Part shown: positions 12,091 through 23,300 of the stretch, piece after piece | Position numbering within the stretch: the first letter of the stretch is position 1 | Layout: the number at the start of each line of letters is the position of its first letter | Assembly (NCBI GenBank): GCA_023374025.1 | Contig: SIJG01000017.1 | Span: 1 to 64,000, forward strand | Direction: 5' to 3' | From: Heterodera schachtii | Taxonomy: Eukaryota > Nematoda > Chromadorea > Rhabditida > Heteroderidae | DNA length: 64,000 bases | The notes under the pieces: model-generated | Told to the model about the DNA's origin: nothing | The model's database searches: none | The model's input: only the letters and a program-made list of their open reading frames with translations | Program-made: the position numbers and the translations under genes

Positions 12091-14863
12091 TCATAATTCG
12101 AAAATGTTGATCAACGGATAGGAGGTGGCCAATGTCGGGTCCAACAGCAGCAGGGAAGAATCATCCGTTGGGAAAGGAACAACGCCGGCAAGGACATCGA
12201 AATCTGAAAAATGGGGGGAAATATGGGAAAAAAAACACGTTACAATAAATGCCACAAATGAGTATATCAAGGGAGGGGGGGGGGGGGGGCTGTGAAAAAT
12301 CCGGATTAAAACAAATGAAAAAATAAAAAAAGATTGGAATTGTGTAAATCGATCGGAGTCAGGTTCAGAACAAATTATCATGTACCATTTTTGGTCCTAT
12401 TGAAGTTCACCTGACCATTAAAACAAATTCAGCACATGATCTTATTGAATACTTATTACCTAAGAAACCCTGGAAATTTTAATTGCCGCGATGACAGAAG
12501 CAAAAACAAAATGGAATTTAATGAAATTCAAAGGCTCGGTTGGTTGTGCGACGTTTTATAATCGGGTAAATTTTAATTGCAATAGAGCCGCCTTTTTTGC
12601 TAAATTCGGCTGACCTCTCTGCTCCTCGTCAGTGTGTTCTTGCGACTGTTTGTGCTGCTGCTGTTTCGGCGGTTCGTCGCCTGAGCCTGCCGTCCCCCCA
12701 ATGGCCACGGGGTGCGTCAAGTCGAGCAGAGTTGGCCCATCCTAAGAGCCAAAATAGTTCTTTTAAATGTCCAAATGACTTTAATGACCCACTTCAATGG
12801 TCTGTGTCCGGTCGGGTTCAGTATGTTCCTAAAAAACATAAATTTAACACAAAAAAAAATTAATGAATTTGGAGGGGGTGGAAGACGTTACAATTTTATA
12901 CTCCGATTGAGCTTTTATGACAGTTGAAACTACTCGCCCGCCCCTTTTTTCATTTATCCCTCGCTCTTTTTGGGTGTTTTGCTTCACCTTGTTGTGCGGG
13001 GTGGTCAACGGGTAGGTGGAGTTCAGTTTACGCTCCTCCTTCTCCCTTTCGCCTTTTCCCTCTTCCACCGGTTGCGTTCGGCTCAATGGGTCCGACTCGC
13101 GTTCGTGGCTAAGCACACCGCTCATCAGAAAAGGGTCCTCCAAATTGAGCAGAGTCGATCCATCCTAAAGCCAAAAGATTCTTTTAAAATGTCCAAATAA
13201 ATTTAATGACCCACTTCAATGGTCTGTGTCCGGTTGGGTTCCTTCTGTTCCTAAAACAAAAATAATAAAACAAAGCATAAGGAAACTTTCATTAATTTGG
13301 GGAGAAGTATAGAAAATACCCAGTTATTTAGCTCTTATAGAGACCGAGATTTTCAATTCAGCCGAACCGACTGATATTTTCAGAAGCAATCGGTTTCCGG
13401 GCCTGGCCTCCATACATTAAATAGGGGGGGGGGGGGGGGGGGGGGGTCGACCCCCCCTGACTTCGTTCGTATGAGGGGCCGAAAGAGGGGGGGACTTCGT
13501 ATTTGTTGGGACAAAAATGTGAAAAAATGTGGGGAAAGGTCGGAGACGAAGGGAAAAGAGAGAGGCGACTTCGTAAAGGCGAAGCGAATCTAAATAATTT
13601 AACAAAATCCTTTTAAATGTAGCCAATTTTGTACAAAAAATTTTACGAAATTGAGTCATATTCCGTATTTTTTTAACCAAATAGGACTTCGTTTTTTATA
13701 TGATTTTGAACAAATTGCAGTCCAATTTTCAAAAATTTTTCCGGCGGCGCCTATCGGCACCGCCGGACCCCGCCACCCCCCCCGGTTCTCCAAAGTTTTT
13801 TGGAAAAAGCGCGCCACAAAAAAAAGCTCTTCGCGAAATTGTTACGGGCCTGAAGAGGACTGCGTAAATTTTCGTCTCCGACCCCCCCTCGACACCCCCT
13901 GGACTTCGTTCGTATGAAGTTGGGTCGACCCCCCCTACTATTTAATGTATGCTGGCCTCCCAAAAACCGGTCAAACTTGGTTTTTCCAAAAACATCGGGC
14001 CCGTTAAAATCCGATAGTAGCCACAAGCCCTTTGCTTCACCTTGTTGTGCGGGGTGGTCAACGGGTAGGTGGAGTTCAGTTTACGCTCCTCCTTCTCCCT
14101 TTCGCCTTTTCCCTCTTCCACCGGTTGCGTTCGGCTCAATGGGTCCGACTCGCGTTCGTGGCCAAGCACACCGCTCATCAGAAAAGTGTCCTCCAAATGT
14201 GCTAAATGAGTTTAAAATGTCCAATCGTATCATTTCCGTTGAAAAAAATAGCCAATTAATTTACCCGTGTCCATACTTCCCGACGCAATTTCGGTTTCAT
14301 TGCCGCTGTTGTCAAATTGGGTGGTGCCATTCTGCTCAAGCTGACGCTAAAAATGATCTTATCAATAAAACTCAAAAGATCGCATAAAAAGCCCTAAAGA
14401 TTTAGTCCGAAAATTACACATATTGAAACAATTTTTGGCCAAAATGTTTTTTCTGCTGAGGTACTTGGACTGTTTAAGGTACTTGGACTTTTTAAAGTAC
14501 TTGGACTTTTTAAGGTACTTGGCTTTCCAGATTAAGGTACTTGGTGTATATTGTTTAATTTTATTCTGTTTAACTTAAGAAAATTTCGAAATTTTTGAGT
14601 AACCATTTCAGTTTGAGGTACTTGGTTTAAATTTACAATTCAAAATGAAATAACAAATCCATGTGAAGATATTCTTTTTGGGTGATGAATGTTTGTTTGA
14701 TGAAGGAGAAGAGGGTTAGGGGAGACCAAAAAGTGACTGTTTTTGTTTTTGGCAAACCCGGAGTTTCTCCGCTTGCATTCGGCAGCGTTCGATTCGGTTA
14801 TACTGCATAAATTCGCGGAAATCTTCACGTTTCCGCAGGCAATTGCGGTAATTGGTTTTAAAC
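12091..14863 (-). CDS. Unknown gene, three in-phase exons
   Basis: The exons 14863-14758, 14340-14265 and 12203-12091 join in phase through acceptor TTTTCAG and donor GTAAAT sites and end in a stop. The first is strongly basic and helical (about 35 residues with RKREDFREFM and IERCRMQAEKLR). The second is polar (GTTQFDNSGNETE). The last is hydrophobic and acidic, ending in INIFEL. Upstream exons with a start codon were not found, so the gene is 5-prime incomplete here. The 2-kb intron before the last exon is filled with direct repeats and an inverted-repeat element. I do not recognise the family; the basic helix followed by an acidic tail would suit a nuclear protein, but that is a guess. Confidence 0.4.
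12716..13270. repeat. Direct repeat pair of about 120-130 bases
   Basis: The segments 12716-12838 and 13139-13258 are similar in the same orientation. Both contain GAGCAGAGT, CCATCCTAA, a TCTTTTAAA stretch and the shared core ACCCACTTCAATGGTCTGTG. They lie in the long intron of the unknown minus-strand gene. Confidence 0.75.
12978..13145. repeat. 168-base direct repeat, copy 1
   Basis: Nearly identical to 14031-14198 in the same orientation; I see only two or three differences over the whole length. It starts at TTTGCTTCACCTTG and ends at GTCCTCCAAAT. Confidence 0.9.
13404..13960. mobile_element. Inverted-repeat (MITE-like) element containing a long G run
   Basis: The left end reads TGGCCTCCATACATTAAATA followed by a run of about 22 G and GTCGACCCCCC. 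The right end carries the reverse complement (TATTTAATGTATG, then CTGGCCTCC, preceded by GTCGACCCCCCCTA). The inner flanks share GACTTCGTTCGTATGA in opposite orientation. No transposase frame is present, so it would be non-autonomous. Confidence 0.7.
14031..14198. repeat. 168-base direct repeat, copy 2
   Basis: Second copy of the 12978-13145 repeat, immediately right of the inverted-repeat element. The two copies therefore flank that element at unequal distances. Confidence 0.9.
14458..14632. repeat. Minisatellite with AGGTACTTGG unit
   Basis: Six diverged copies of a unit of about 20 bases built on GGTACTTGGACTTTTTAA, with later copies more spread out. It lies in an intron of the unknown minus-strand gene. 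Confidence 0.8.
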
Positions 14864-14889
14864 CTTTGCGTAGGCATACAAATGGACAT

Positions 14890-16470
14890 ATGAAAAAAAG
14901 AAACAATTTTAAAACGCCGCTCTCAAATTTTCAATCACGTGAAAGCAAAGAAGAGGAGAAGAAAAAGGGAAAATGTTGGAAAGAAAAGCTTTGCCAAAAT
15001 CAATACAAAAAAAAACAAAACATAATGCCAAATATTAAATAATTTTAAAACCTTTCTATTTTGCCTAAAACACGAAAAATAAAAAATTGCCAATAATTTC
15101 AGAAAATTTTGAATAATTTTTTGTCATAAATATTCAAAAAACAAAATTGCAAATAATTTTTTGAAAACAGGTTTCTGGGGTTTGGGGGGGCAGACATTTA
15201 TTTTTTCTATTCCGAAACCCGGACCGAATTAGAACAAAAAGTCGAAAACCAAAGTCAAGTTTGCGCTTTTTATAAATTTATTAAAATAAGCATAATTAGT
15301 CACGCATTATTGCCACAACAAAAATGGTCATACTTTAATAATTAAATAAATTTGAATTTTTGACTTTTTCTTTGAATTCGGGCACGGGATTCGGAATACA
15401 TAGGCCAAAATGAATGCCACCTTCAATGATCAGCTAATCCATTCACGACTTTTTTTATACTAATTTTTTTTTTTTTGCCAAAATGGGAATTGGGGGGGGG
15501 GGTGGCGCATTGACAATACTCAAAATAAAATTAAACGGTATGAAATTATTTTTTTTAAAGAGACACAAAAAATAATTTATGAAAATTTCGTTCTCAAAAG
15601 GACATTCCCCTCCCTAATGTAATCAAAAACAAAGTGCAGCTGATAAGAACAAAAGCATTAGCAGGAAACGCAAACCTTTTCTTTTGGGAATGTATTTCCT
15701 CCCAAAAAAGCCAATTTAAATGTTTTATTAATTACCAACATTTTAATAAAATAAATTATTTTATTTTATTACCAAACTCCAATTATGACCAAAATCCAAA
15801 CATCACTTTTGAATTGTGTTATATTTCTCGTCTTCGTCAATTTTACGTCATGTTTTAAAGTCTGGTGGTTAATCAGGCGTTGTTTCATTAATTATTTTTT
15901 GAATGAAAAACTATTGGCTAATGAAGTGTTGAATTAAAAACAAAAGCAAAAAATTGGACAGTCAAAATAAGATAACTTGGCTAATCATTGATTTGACAAA
16001 ATTCTATGTTAAATAAGGACTGAAATAATAGACAAAATTCTTAAATTAGAATTTTGAATTTTGTGTATGTCTTTTAAATTGTTTTTATGTGCCTAAGTCA
16101 TAAAAACGGCCAACTTAAAACACATTTGACTCTTAGAACAACACATGGTCAAATTTGGCGCAAAAGTGCGACAATTTTAATGTGTTAATGGACTGTTTTT
16201 TTCGGTGTTAAAAACCGTGAAAATTCATTCATTTGGGCGGGGGGAATAAAAAAGATGGCAACCACAACCATTCACATTGGGTTGAGGACAGACCGAACGG
16301 AATGAATGAAATTTCGTTTTTTCTTGTTTTGGCACCTTTTTAAACATTAAAATTCGGGCCCAATTCACTGAGTTTTGCCAATCCGTCCCCAATTTACTTT
16401 CCCCCAATTCGCTAATGATCAGCCGATCATCCTCATTAGTGAACTCCTTCGCTTTTTGTCATCACTTGAT
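14890..16470. other. AT-rich intergenic stretch
   Basis: No exon supported on either strand. Any upstream exons of the unknown minus-strand gene should lie here, but I could not find them. A 10-base G run is near 15492. Confidence 0.4.
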
Positions 16471-16477
16471 CATAACC

Positions 16478-18716
16478 ATGATTGAGGTATTTGCCACTTT
16501 TGCCCATTGTTCCTCCACCCTTTTCCTCCTTCGTCCCCTTTTTGTGTCCTTTTGGCCCTTTCCTTTGCCAATGGCTTATTCATTGGTCGCTTATGCCGTG
16601 GCACTTTACGTGGGTTGGCATTTGCTTAAATATGTCATCGAAATGCTCTTCCCGCCGAACCTTCGCGGCCGTTGCGTCATATGCATCGGCAGCACCACGG
16701 GCTTTGGACATGAATTTGTGTTGCGCTGTGCGCAGGAGGGAATGACAGTTTTTGCGGGTTGTAATTCGCCAAAGGTAAAAGCAAAGGCACTTGGACAAAC
16801 AATGGGCGGCACGGGAGATCAAAAAATGCCGAAAATGGTGGGTAAAGTGTTGAAAGCAAAATGCCAAAAGTGGAGAAAAGACGAAGATTTTGTTGAATCG
16901 TATGCCAATCTTTGATTACCTCTGCTGGACTGATTATGTCGAGATTCTCGATTGATTAAACACCAAAATCAGTGGCTCTTTAAATGTCAATTTTAATTGC
17001 TTTAAATTCCAGGGTGTTCAAAAGTTGAAGGAGGAGTGCGCCAATTTGCCTGGCATTGTCCATCCGTTCTCAATCGATCTGAGTTCCAAGGAGTCCATTG
17101 AAAAGGCGTTTGAATTCGTTTCGGAAAGACTTCCCCCGGGGGCAGGTCCAAAAATTGTATGAGACTTGGAAAGACCCGGCATTTCAGGCATTCATTGTCT
17201 GATGAACAATGCCGGCATCGTTCGAATGGGCTCCGACGATTGGCTTACTGTGGAGGACTATGAACATGTGAGTTTCCGAGTTTTACGAAGCCATAATTCG
17301 CAAAAGAAAATTTGTTTGGCTTGAATATTTAATTAATTTAAATTTATATAATGTATTGATTGTCAGGTGTTCCGCATTAATATATTCGGCCTCATTCACA
17401 TCACCAAAAAGTTCAAAGAACACGTCAAATTGGCCAAGTATTTGCAATTAAAAATTGTCGTTAATTCATTTTTAATTGTCTCTTTGAAGGGGCCGAATTG
17501 TGTTCTGCTCGAGCATTTGCGGTCGGTTCGCCTTTCCGTTGTACGGTCCGTACAATGTGTCCAAATTTGCGATGGAAGCTTATTGTGACACAATTCGGTG
17601 GGTTTCATCAAAGAGTGAATTATTTTAATAAATTAAATTACAAAGTTAGTTTATTAATTAATGTAACTAATAAAACGAATTATCTGAGAAAAGGTATTAT
17701 TATAATAGTTTGGTATAATCAAATTGGACAATTTTGTAGATTTTGATAATGTCAGAATGATCACTCACTCAGTTTGAAATTCCTTTTAAAGCGATCAAAT
17801 GGAAATTATTTAAAAATTTCGGCACTTTTAGTCGAGAGTTGGCCCCCTTCGGTGTGCACGTGGCGATCGTTGAGCCGGGCTATTTCCGAACGCCGATGAC
17901 CACGCCGGAAAATGTGCCGTCGAGTTTCGAACAGACGTACAGACAGGCGCCGGCACACATTCGGGAACAATACGGGGAGGAATTTCTGAAAAAAAGTTGG
18001 CAATTGCGAAGCATTCACATTTGGATAGGACATGCTTACAATTTTCAACTTAAGTTAAGCAAATTACGCACGACCATTTGGCCTCGCCGGCCAACTCACC
18101 GCACGTCGAATGGGTGACGGACGTGTGAGTCCCTTCGCAAAGACAAAAATAATTATTTTTATATTCGGATTTAATCCCATTTTGCAGCTATTTTCACGCT
18201 GCAACTGCTCATTTCCCGAAGAAACGTTATGTGGTTGGACTGGATGCGAATCTTGTGTAAATAAAAGGGCAAAATAAATTATTATTTTATTTTTAAATAA
18301 TTAATTTATCATTTCGATTTTGTTTGTTTTCACAGTGTTGTGCCAATTGCGCGTCTTCCGGCCGAAGTCCAAGACTTTCTTCTTTGGCTTGTCGGCTTAT
18401 TGCAAGGCCAACCCGTAAATTAACAAAGCCTTTTATGATTAATTACTATCACTTCTTTTCTTTTATGTCCCCGCTGTGCTCCGTGGGGGCAAAAACATGC
18501 TGCGCGGCGCGTGGCTGTACAAAAACGGAGTGGTGAACACGCTGAACCCGCGCGAGTGGGCACGCCTCAACGGCGGCGAGGTGAGCAAAACGCCACAAAT
18601 TAAAACTAATTTTATATTAATTACTTATTAACTAATTGTAGAAATTTCAGCAAAAGGTCGAAAAGTCCAACCAATTCCCAAGTCCAATGATCCATCGCAT
18701 TGAGCTGATAAAATGA
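16478..18716 (+). CDS. Short-chain dehydrogenase/reductase, retinol dehydrogenase-type
   Basis: Nine exons join in phase: 16478-16774, 17013-17145, 17188-17267, 17367-17437, 17490-17597, 17832-17995, 18055-18124, 18188-18256 and 18336-18414 (357 codons). An N-terminal membrane anchor (VAYAVALYVGWHLL) precedes the cofactor loop GSTTGFG, then NNAGI, the catalytic serine region VFCSSI, the active-site YNVSK, and VEPGYFRTPM. This is the layout of membrane-bound retinol/17-beta hydroxysteroid dehydrogenases (NAD(P)-dependent oxidation or reduction of retinoids or steroids). A nearer ATG at 16571 would also keep the anchor. Two further exons (about 18467-18580 and 18651-18716) continue the frame to a stop and look coding (RGAWLYKNGVVNTLNPREW), but the first has no AG acceptor. 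Without them the protein would stop just after 18414. Confidence 0.8.
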
Positions 18717-18719
18717 TGA

Positions 18720-20310
18720 GCAAATGGGCGAGAAAACGGTCACAAAAGCCTCCGCAAAAGGAGGCGCCAATCGCCCGAAGTGTGAAAAGCATTCACTAAT
18801 TAATAATAACATTTATTCGATATTCAATTCAATTTTACAATGAATAAAAGGTTTTGTAAAATAAATTGGCGAATTATGCAAAAACACTAAATTTATTATT
18901 ATTAAAGCATTAAATGTGGAAAAATCTACCGATATCATGTAAAGTGATAATTTATGCGTTATCACGAGAATGCTAATGTTGACCTAATAATTTAACAGAG
19001 ATAATGAACACATTTCTCCGATTGTCCCTATTTTAAATCTCAAAAATATTAAATCTGATTACCTAATTTATACAGTGTCAATTAAATTTAATTATTTGAA
19101 ATTCCCCCGCCCCCGATTCTTTCTTTTGCCCTTTTCCTTTCACTGACCAAATATTTTTTCATCCGACGGTTCCAATTGTTTTTTGCAATTTCTCCTTTCC
19201 TTTATCATCACATTTTAATCGGTTGTCGTCTGCCACCCTTCCCAATCTGTCATTGATCCCTACCAAATTCGTTGATCTGATCAGCAGGTTTTGCCGTACC
19301 ATTTGCCCCATTGATCGGCTTTGTTTGAGTGTTGTGATCCATGCTGGAGAACAACGACCGCTGCTTTTTATCAGCTGATCAGAGGGGGGGGGGGGGGGGG
19401 AAGGAGGGGGCAGGTTTTACTGCTTTTGCTTTGCTTTTCGTTTCTTCGGATGGCCGATCAAAAGAATTTGCGCTTTTCATTACATATCATTCATTATTCG
19501 CTCGTCAGTTGCGCTGATGCTTCTTCTGCTGCCCCGCAAATTTGTCGCAAAATGATTGGGCAGTGACCCCACACAAAAAGCGGGGGGAAACGGGGGGAGG
19601 GAGGGAGGGGGACGGGGCGGGGATGATCAGCGAATGGATGCGCATGAATTATATCTCTTACAATTAGCATTGAGTATGGGGATGCCGCAAAATTTCACTT
19701 TTATCTGAAAACGAAATGTTTGGCAATAAATCCGAGAAAATTTTTAAATAAAATTTTTATTTCGGAGATTGATGCATTTTTCTAATATTTACATTTCTAT
19801 TTTTCATTTAACTATTTAATTTTATAATTTTAATTGCCACCTTCTTCTCATCCCGGCGGAGGGTCAATTTAAATCAGTCTCCCCCCGGGGTTTTCCTCCC
19901 ATTTTCACCCGTCTCATCCCAAATTAAAATATTATTTGATTTGAATATTTCCAATCTTTATCAACTATTAAGAGAATATTTGAAACAGTCGGACACATTG
20001 TCTTTAATTTTGTGTTCAGTAAAACGATACTCCAATGAGCACATTGAGCATTCGTAATTCGGCAATGTCAGTGAAAAAATTCTTTGGATTTAGATTTATT
20101 TAAAAAATCGAAATTATTTTTACAATATTAAATTTTACAATTCAAGCTTTCACATCCTCCTTTCTTAAGCTTAGTCCACTTGTGTTTTGGTGCCATTTTG
20201 CACTTCGGTTCCCCCGAACTTTTGCCCTCTCCGACAGATGTAACAGACAAACCGAGGTGTTTTTTTCATTACAAAATTGCCAATATTTAAATTTGTTTAA
20301 ATTTGGTCCC
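18720..20310. other. Intergenic with G runs
   Basis: No exon supported. It contains a run of about 18 G near 19384 and GGGAGGGAGGG motifs near 19590. The missing signal-peptide exon of the downstream ShKT gene may be in the right half. Confidence 0.45.
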
Positions 20311-20315
20311 CAAAG

Positions 20316-23300
20316 CATAATAAGGTATTGGACCTATCCGCCAAGCACAAAAGCGTTGCCCACCACCACAACAACGACGGAAACCACAACAACAAACACA
20401 ACGACCACCACCACAACGACGATGACGACAATGACACCACGGCCACCGCCAAAAAAGTGCCAAGACATTGACATGAATTGGTCAGCAGAACAAAGCCGAG
20501 AATGGGGGGGGGGCGGGAATTGGGGACAAATGGAAATTTAAATTCAAAAAGAAAACGACGAATTGGCATTGTGTGATTGATTTTAAGCTTTACTTGGGTG
20601 GCAGAAAACCCGGACAGCTGCGAACAGGACACGGAAGTGTTGAGACTGTGCCGACGGTCGTGCCAAATGTGCGGCAAAAATTACACGGTGGAAGTGCCGG
20701 ACAATGAGGTGGAGGAAAGTGAGTGAAAAACAGCAGTGGGGGAAATTAAAGTGCAAAATAGGAATGCCACAATTAAGAGAAGAAGAGGGTACGGTAGGGG
20801 GTACAGTACCCCAAATTTGCTTAATTGGGCCTAATTGCGTGCCTACTCCCCCCTTTTTGCGCAGTGTACGACATCCGCCGGGTGCCTGCCCATCTGCAGC
20901 GGTTGGCCTTTCTGATCGGACGATGGCAAAGCGATTTTGGAGGAAAAGCCGACTTTCCGACAATCCCGCGGTTCACCTACGGGGAGAAGTTGGACTTCAG
21001 TGTGAGCACCCATCTGAAGCAATCAGTGCTCAATTACAGGTGGCGCATTTGGGGGGGGGGGGGCGGGAAGTGGGGAATGGACGGCATTTCGAATAAAAAA
21101 GGGGCGCGGAAGGGAAAAAATTCAAATAATGGGATTTGTCACCTCTTTTGATTTTTTTAAAATTATTTTAAATTTTATGAAATTTAGACAATTAACACCA
21201 GTTTTTAGCATGAGAAATTGGGTTGAGCCTAAAACCAATTATTTCCGATTCATTTTGCAACGTAAAAACTGTTAAAATTAACGGGGACTGATAAATCTTA
21301 TAAACCCCGAGGGAGCAACCAATTCCAATTTAAAAGGTTCACTGGATTTATTGCTTTTTATGACTTTTGCTAAACTAAAGCAAATTGACTGTTTTTCATT
21401 AAAAATAAAATTATTTAAAAACATTGGAAATGTTTAAATATTTATTTTGGGTAATTTCAGTGCTTTCGCTTGGGACAACAGCGATTTGACGGAATTGCAC
21501 AGTGAACACGGCTTTTTGTTGGGATGGCCAAATTCGTCGGCGGTGGCACTGAACACAGTGATGAGCAACGGTGAGGAGGACAAAAAGAAATATTTTACTT
21601 TTTTAAAATCAAATTCAAGAAAGCCCAAAAATTTCCCAATAATTCAAAGGATTTGTGACGGTGGAAAAGGGCGAAGAAAGTGACCACAGCATCCGATTTG
21701 AGTTGGACCAAATCGGTCGGATCAACTTCTCCAGGGATTTGCCAGTCAGAAGGGTAAAAACTTTTTGCCAATAAAAATTAAACTTTTTTTCCTTGGGACA
21801 AATGGCAAAAAAAGAGAAAAAAACGATGCCATCGAAAATTAAATTTATCAAAAAATGAATGATTCATCTCGGTACTCTCGAATGAGTGTTTTTGTTTCCC
21901 ATCGTTTCGTTATTTTCCCCCTCGCTTTAATCTTCGCATTCCGCGATGGATCGGTAAGTGTCCGTCTCGCGCGCCTTCCGTTTGTTTTTCTCCAATTGCA
22001 ATTTCGACTCAAAGCCATTGGAGCGGTTCACGCCGTCCCATCGGTAGCCGGGCGCAATTGAAAAGCGATTGGGGGGAAATTGGCCTTTGTAGGCGGGGAA
22101 CACTGAAACAGGGAAAAGAAAAACAAAGCCATTTTAAATTGACAAGAACATTTCTCAAATAGATTTTGTCGTCCAAATGGATGAGTTTATTAGATAAACA
22201 TTTAGAGAATTATTTTTTTTTGAATATTTAGAAAAAATTGCATTAATTTTCCCCGGCGGAGCCTAATCTAGGCATCACTGGACCCCCAAATGTCATATTT
22301 TTGAAAAACTCAAAAATGGCAAAAAGTTTTTGTTTGGCAAAAAAGGGGTACAAAAGTTTTGCTTTTCTCCCTGGCGATGAACATTTGGACAAAAAATTTG
22401 AGACTCGAAGAGCAAAAAAAAGGGGTCTTCGGGTTCCCCCTCCCGAAATTTTTTTGGTTTGGCTACGGGCCTAGGGTTACGAAAGCGCCATTTTACTAGT
22501 AAGTGGTGCCAATTCCAAACATACCAACACCGGTGCGCATTTGGACTTTGTGGGATTTGACGCGGAAATACTCCGCCATTGGGTCCTCCTCGTGCAATTG
22601 TTCCTTCAATCGCGCGTTCATTGCCTCGTCGTCCGCGTAACGCGCAAATCCCTCGTCCAACACTTTGCCCATCTCTTGCAGCTTGGCATCACGCTAAAAT
22701 TAGAAAAAAAATGTTAGAGCCATTTTAGGGATTTTTCAATTTGGTGCCAACACCCAAAATTTTGAAAATATACTAATAAAGGGCGCGTAAAAGCACGGAG
22801 TTTTTCGTGGCATAAAAGCAACATTTTACCCCAAAAAAGGCCTCAATTGGATCGTTGGGGTTCGTTTTGTTAATGTTATCATATGGGAATGATTTTTGAA
22901 TATCTTTTGCCATTAATTGGTGTTTACAAAGAAGACACTTTTTTAGTTGCATTGCCTCCCCCCCCCCCCGGTATCAATTCCCATTTTCGCTCTGTTTAAA
23001 AAAACTATTTTTCTAGTGTAAGATGGAGAGTAGTTCAGTATAAAAGAAAATCAACAGCAGAACTGTGAGGCCACCACATATTTTGCATGACAAAAAATTA
23101 TATATTTTTTTGTCCGAATGAAGGTGGCAAAAAATGATTTTTGGAGCGAATTTACGCAGCCATTAATATACAAATGACCGGTCATGATAGCTCCAAATGG
23201 ACTAGGGTTTATGAAACCATGTCATTTGCATTTTCCTCCCAAATTTGTTCCGTTATTCCTTGGAAATTCCTTAATTTTGTCCCCATTTCCCCCAATTTCG

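Noticed and set aside
12924..14387. Two similar frames considered as duplicated genes
   Set aside because: They are translations of the 168-base direct repeat; no exon structure or conserved protein.
14716..14889. A 57-residue single-exon frame with a CX9C pair, resembling a twin-Cys mitochondrial protein
   Set aside because: The same sequence fits better as an exon (14863-14758) spliced in phase to 14340-14265; only one CX9C pair is present instead of two.
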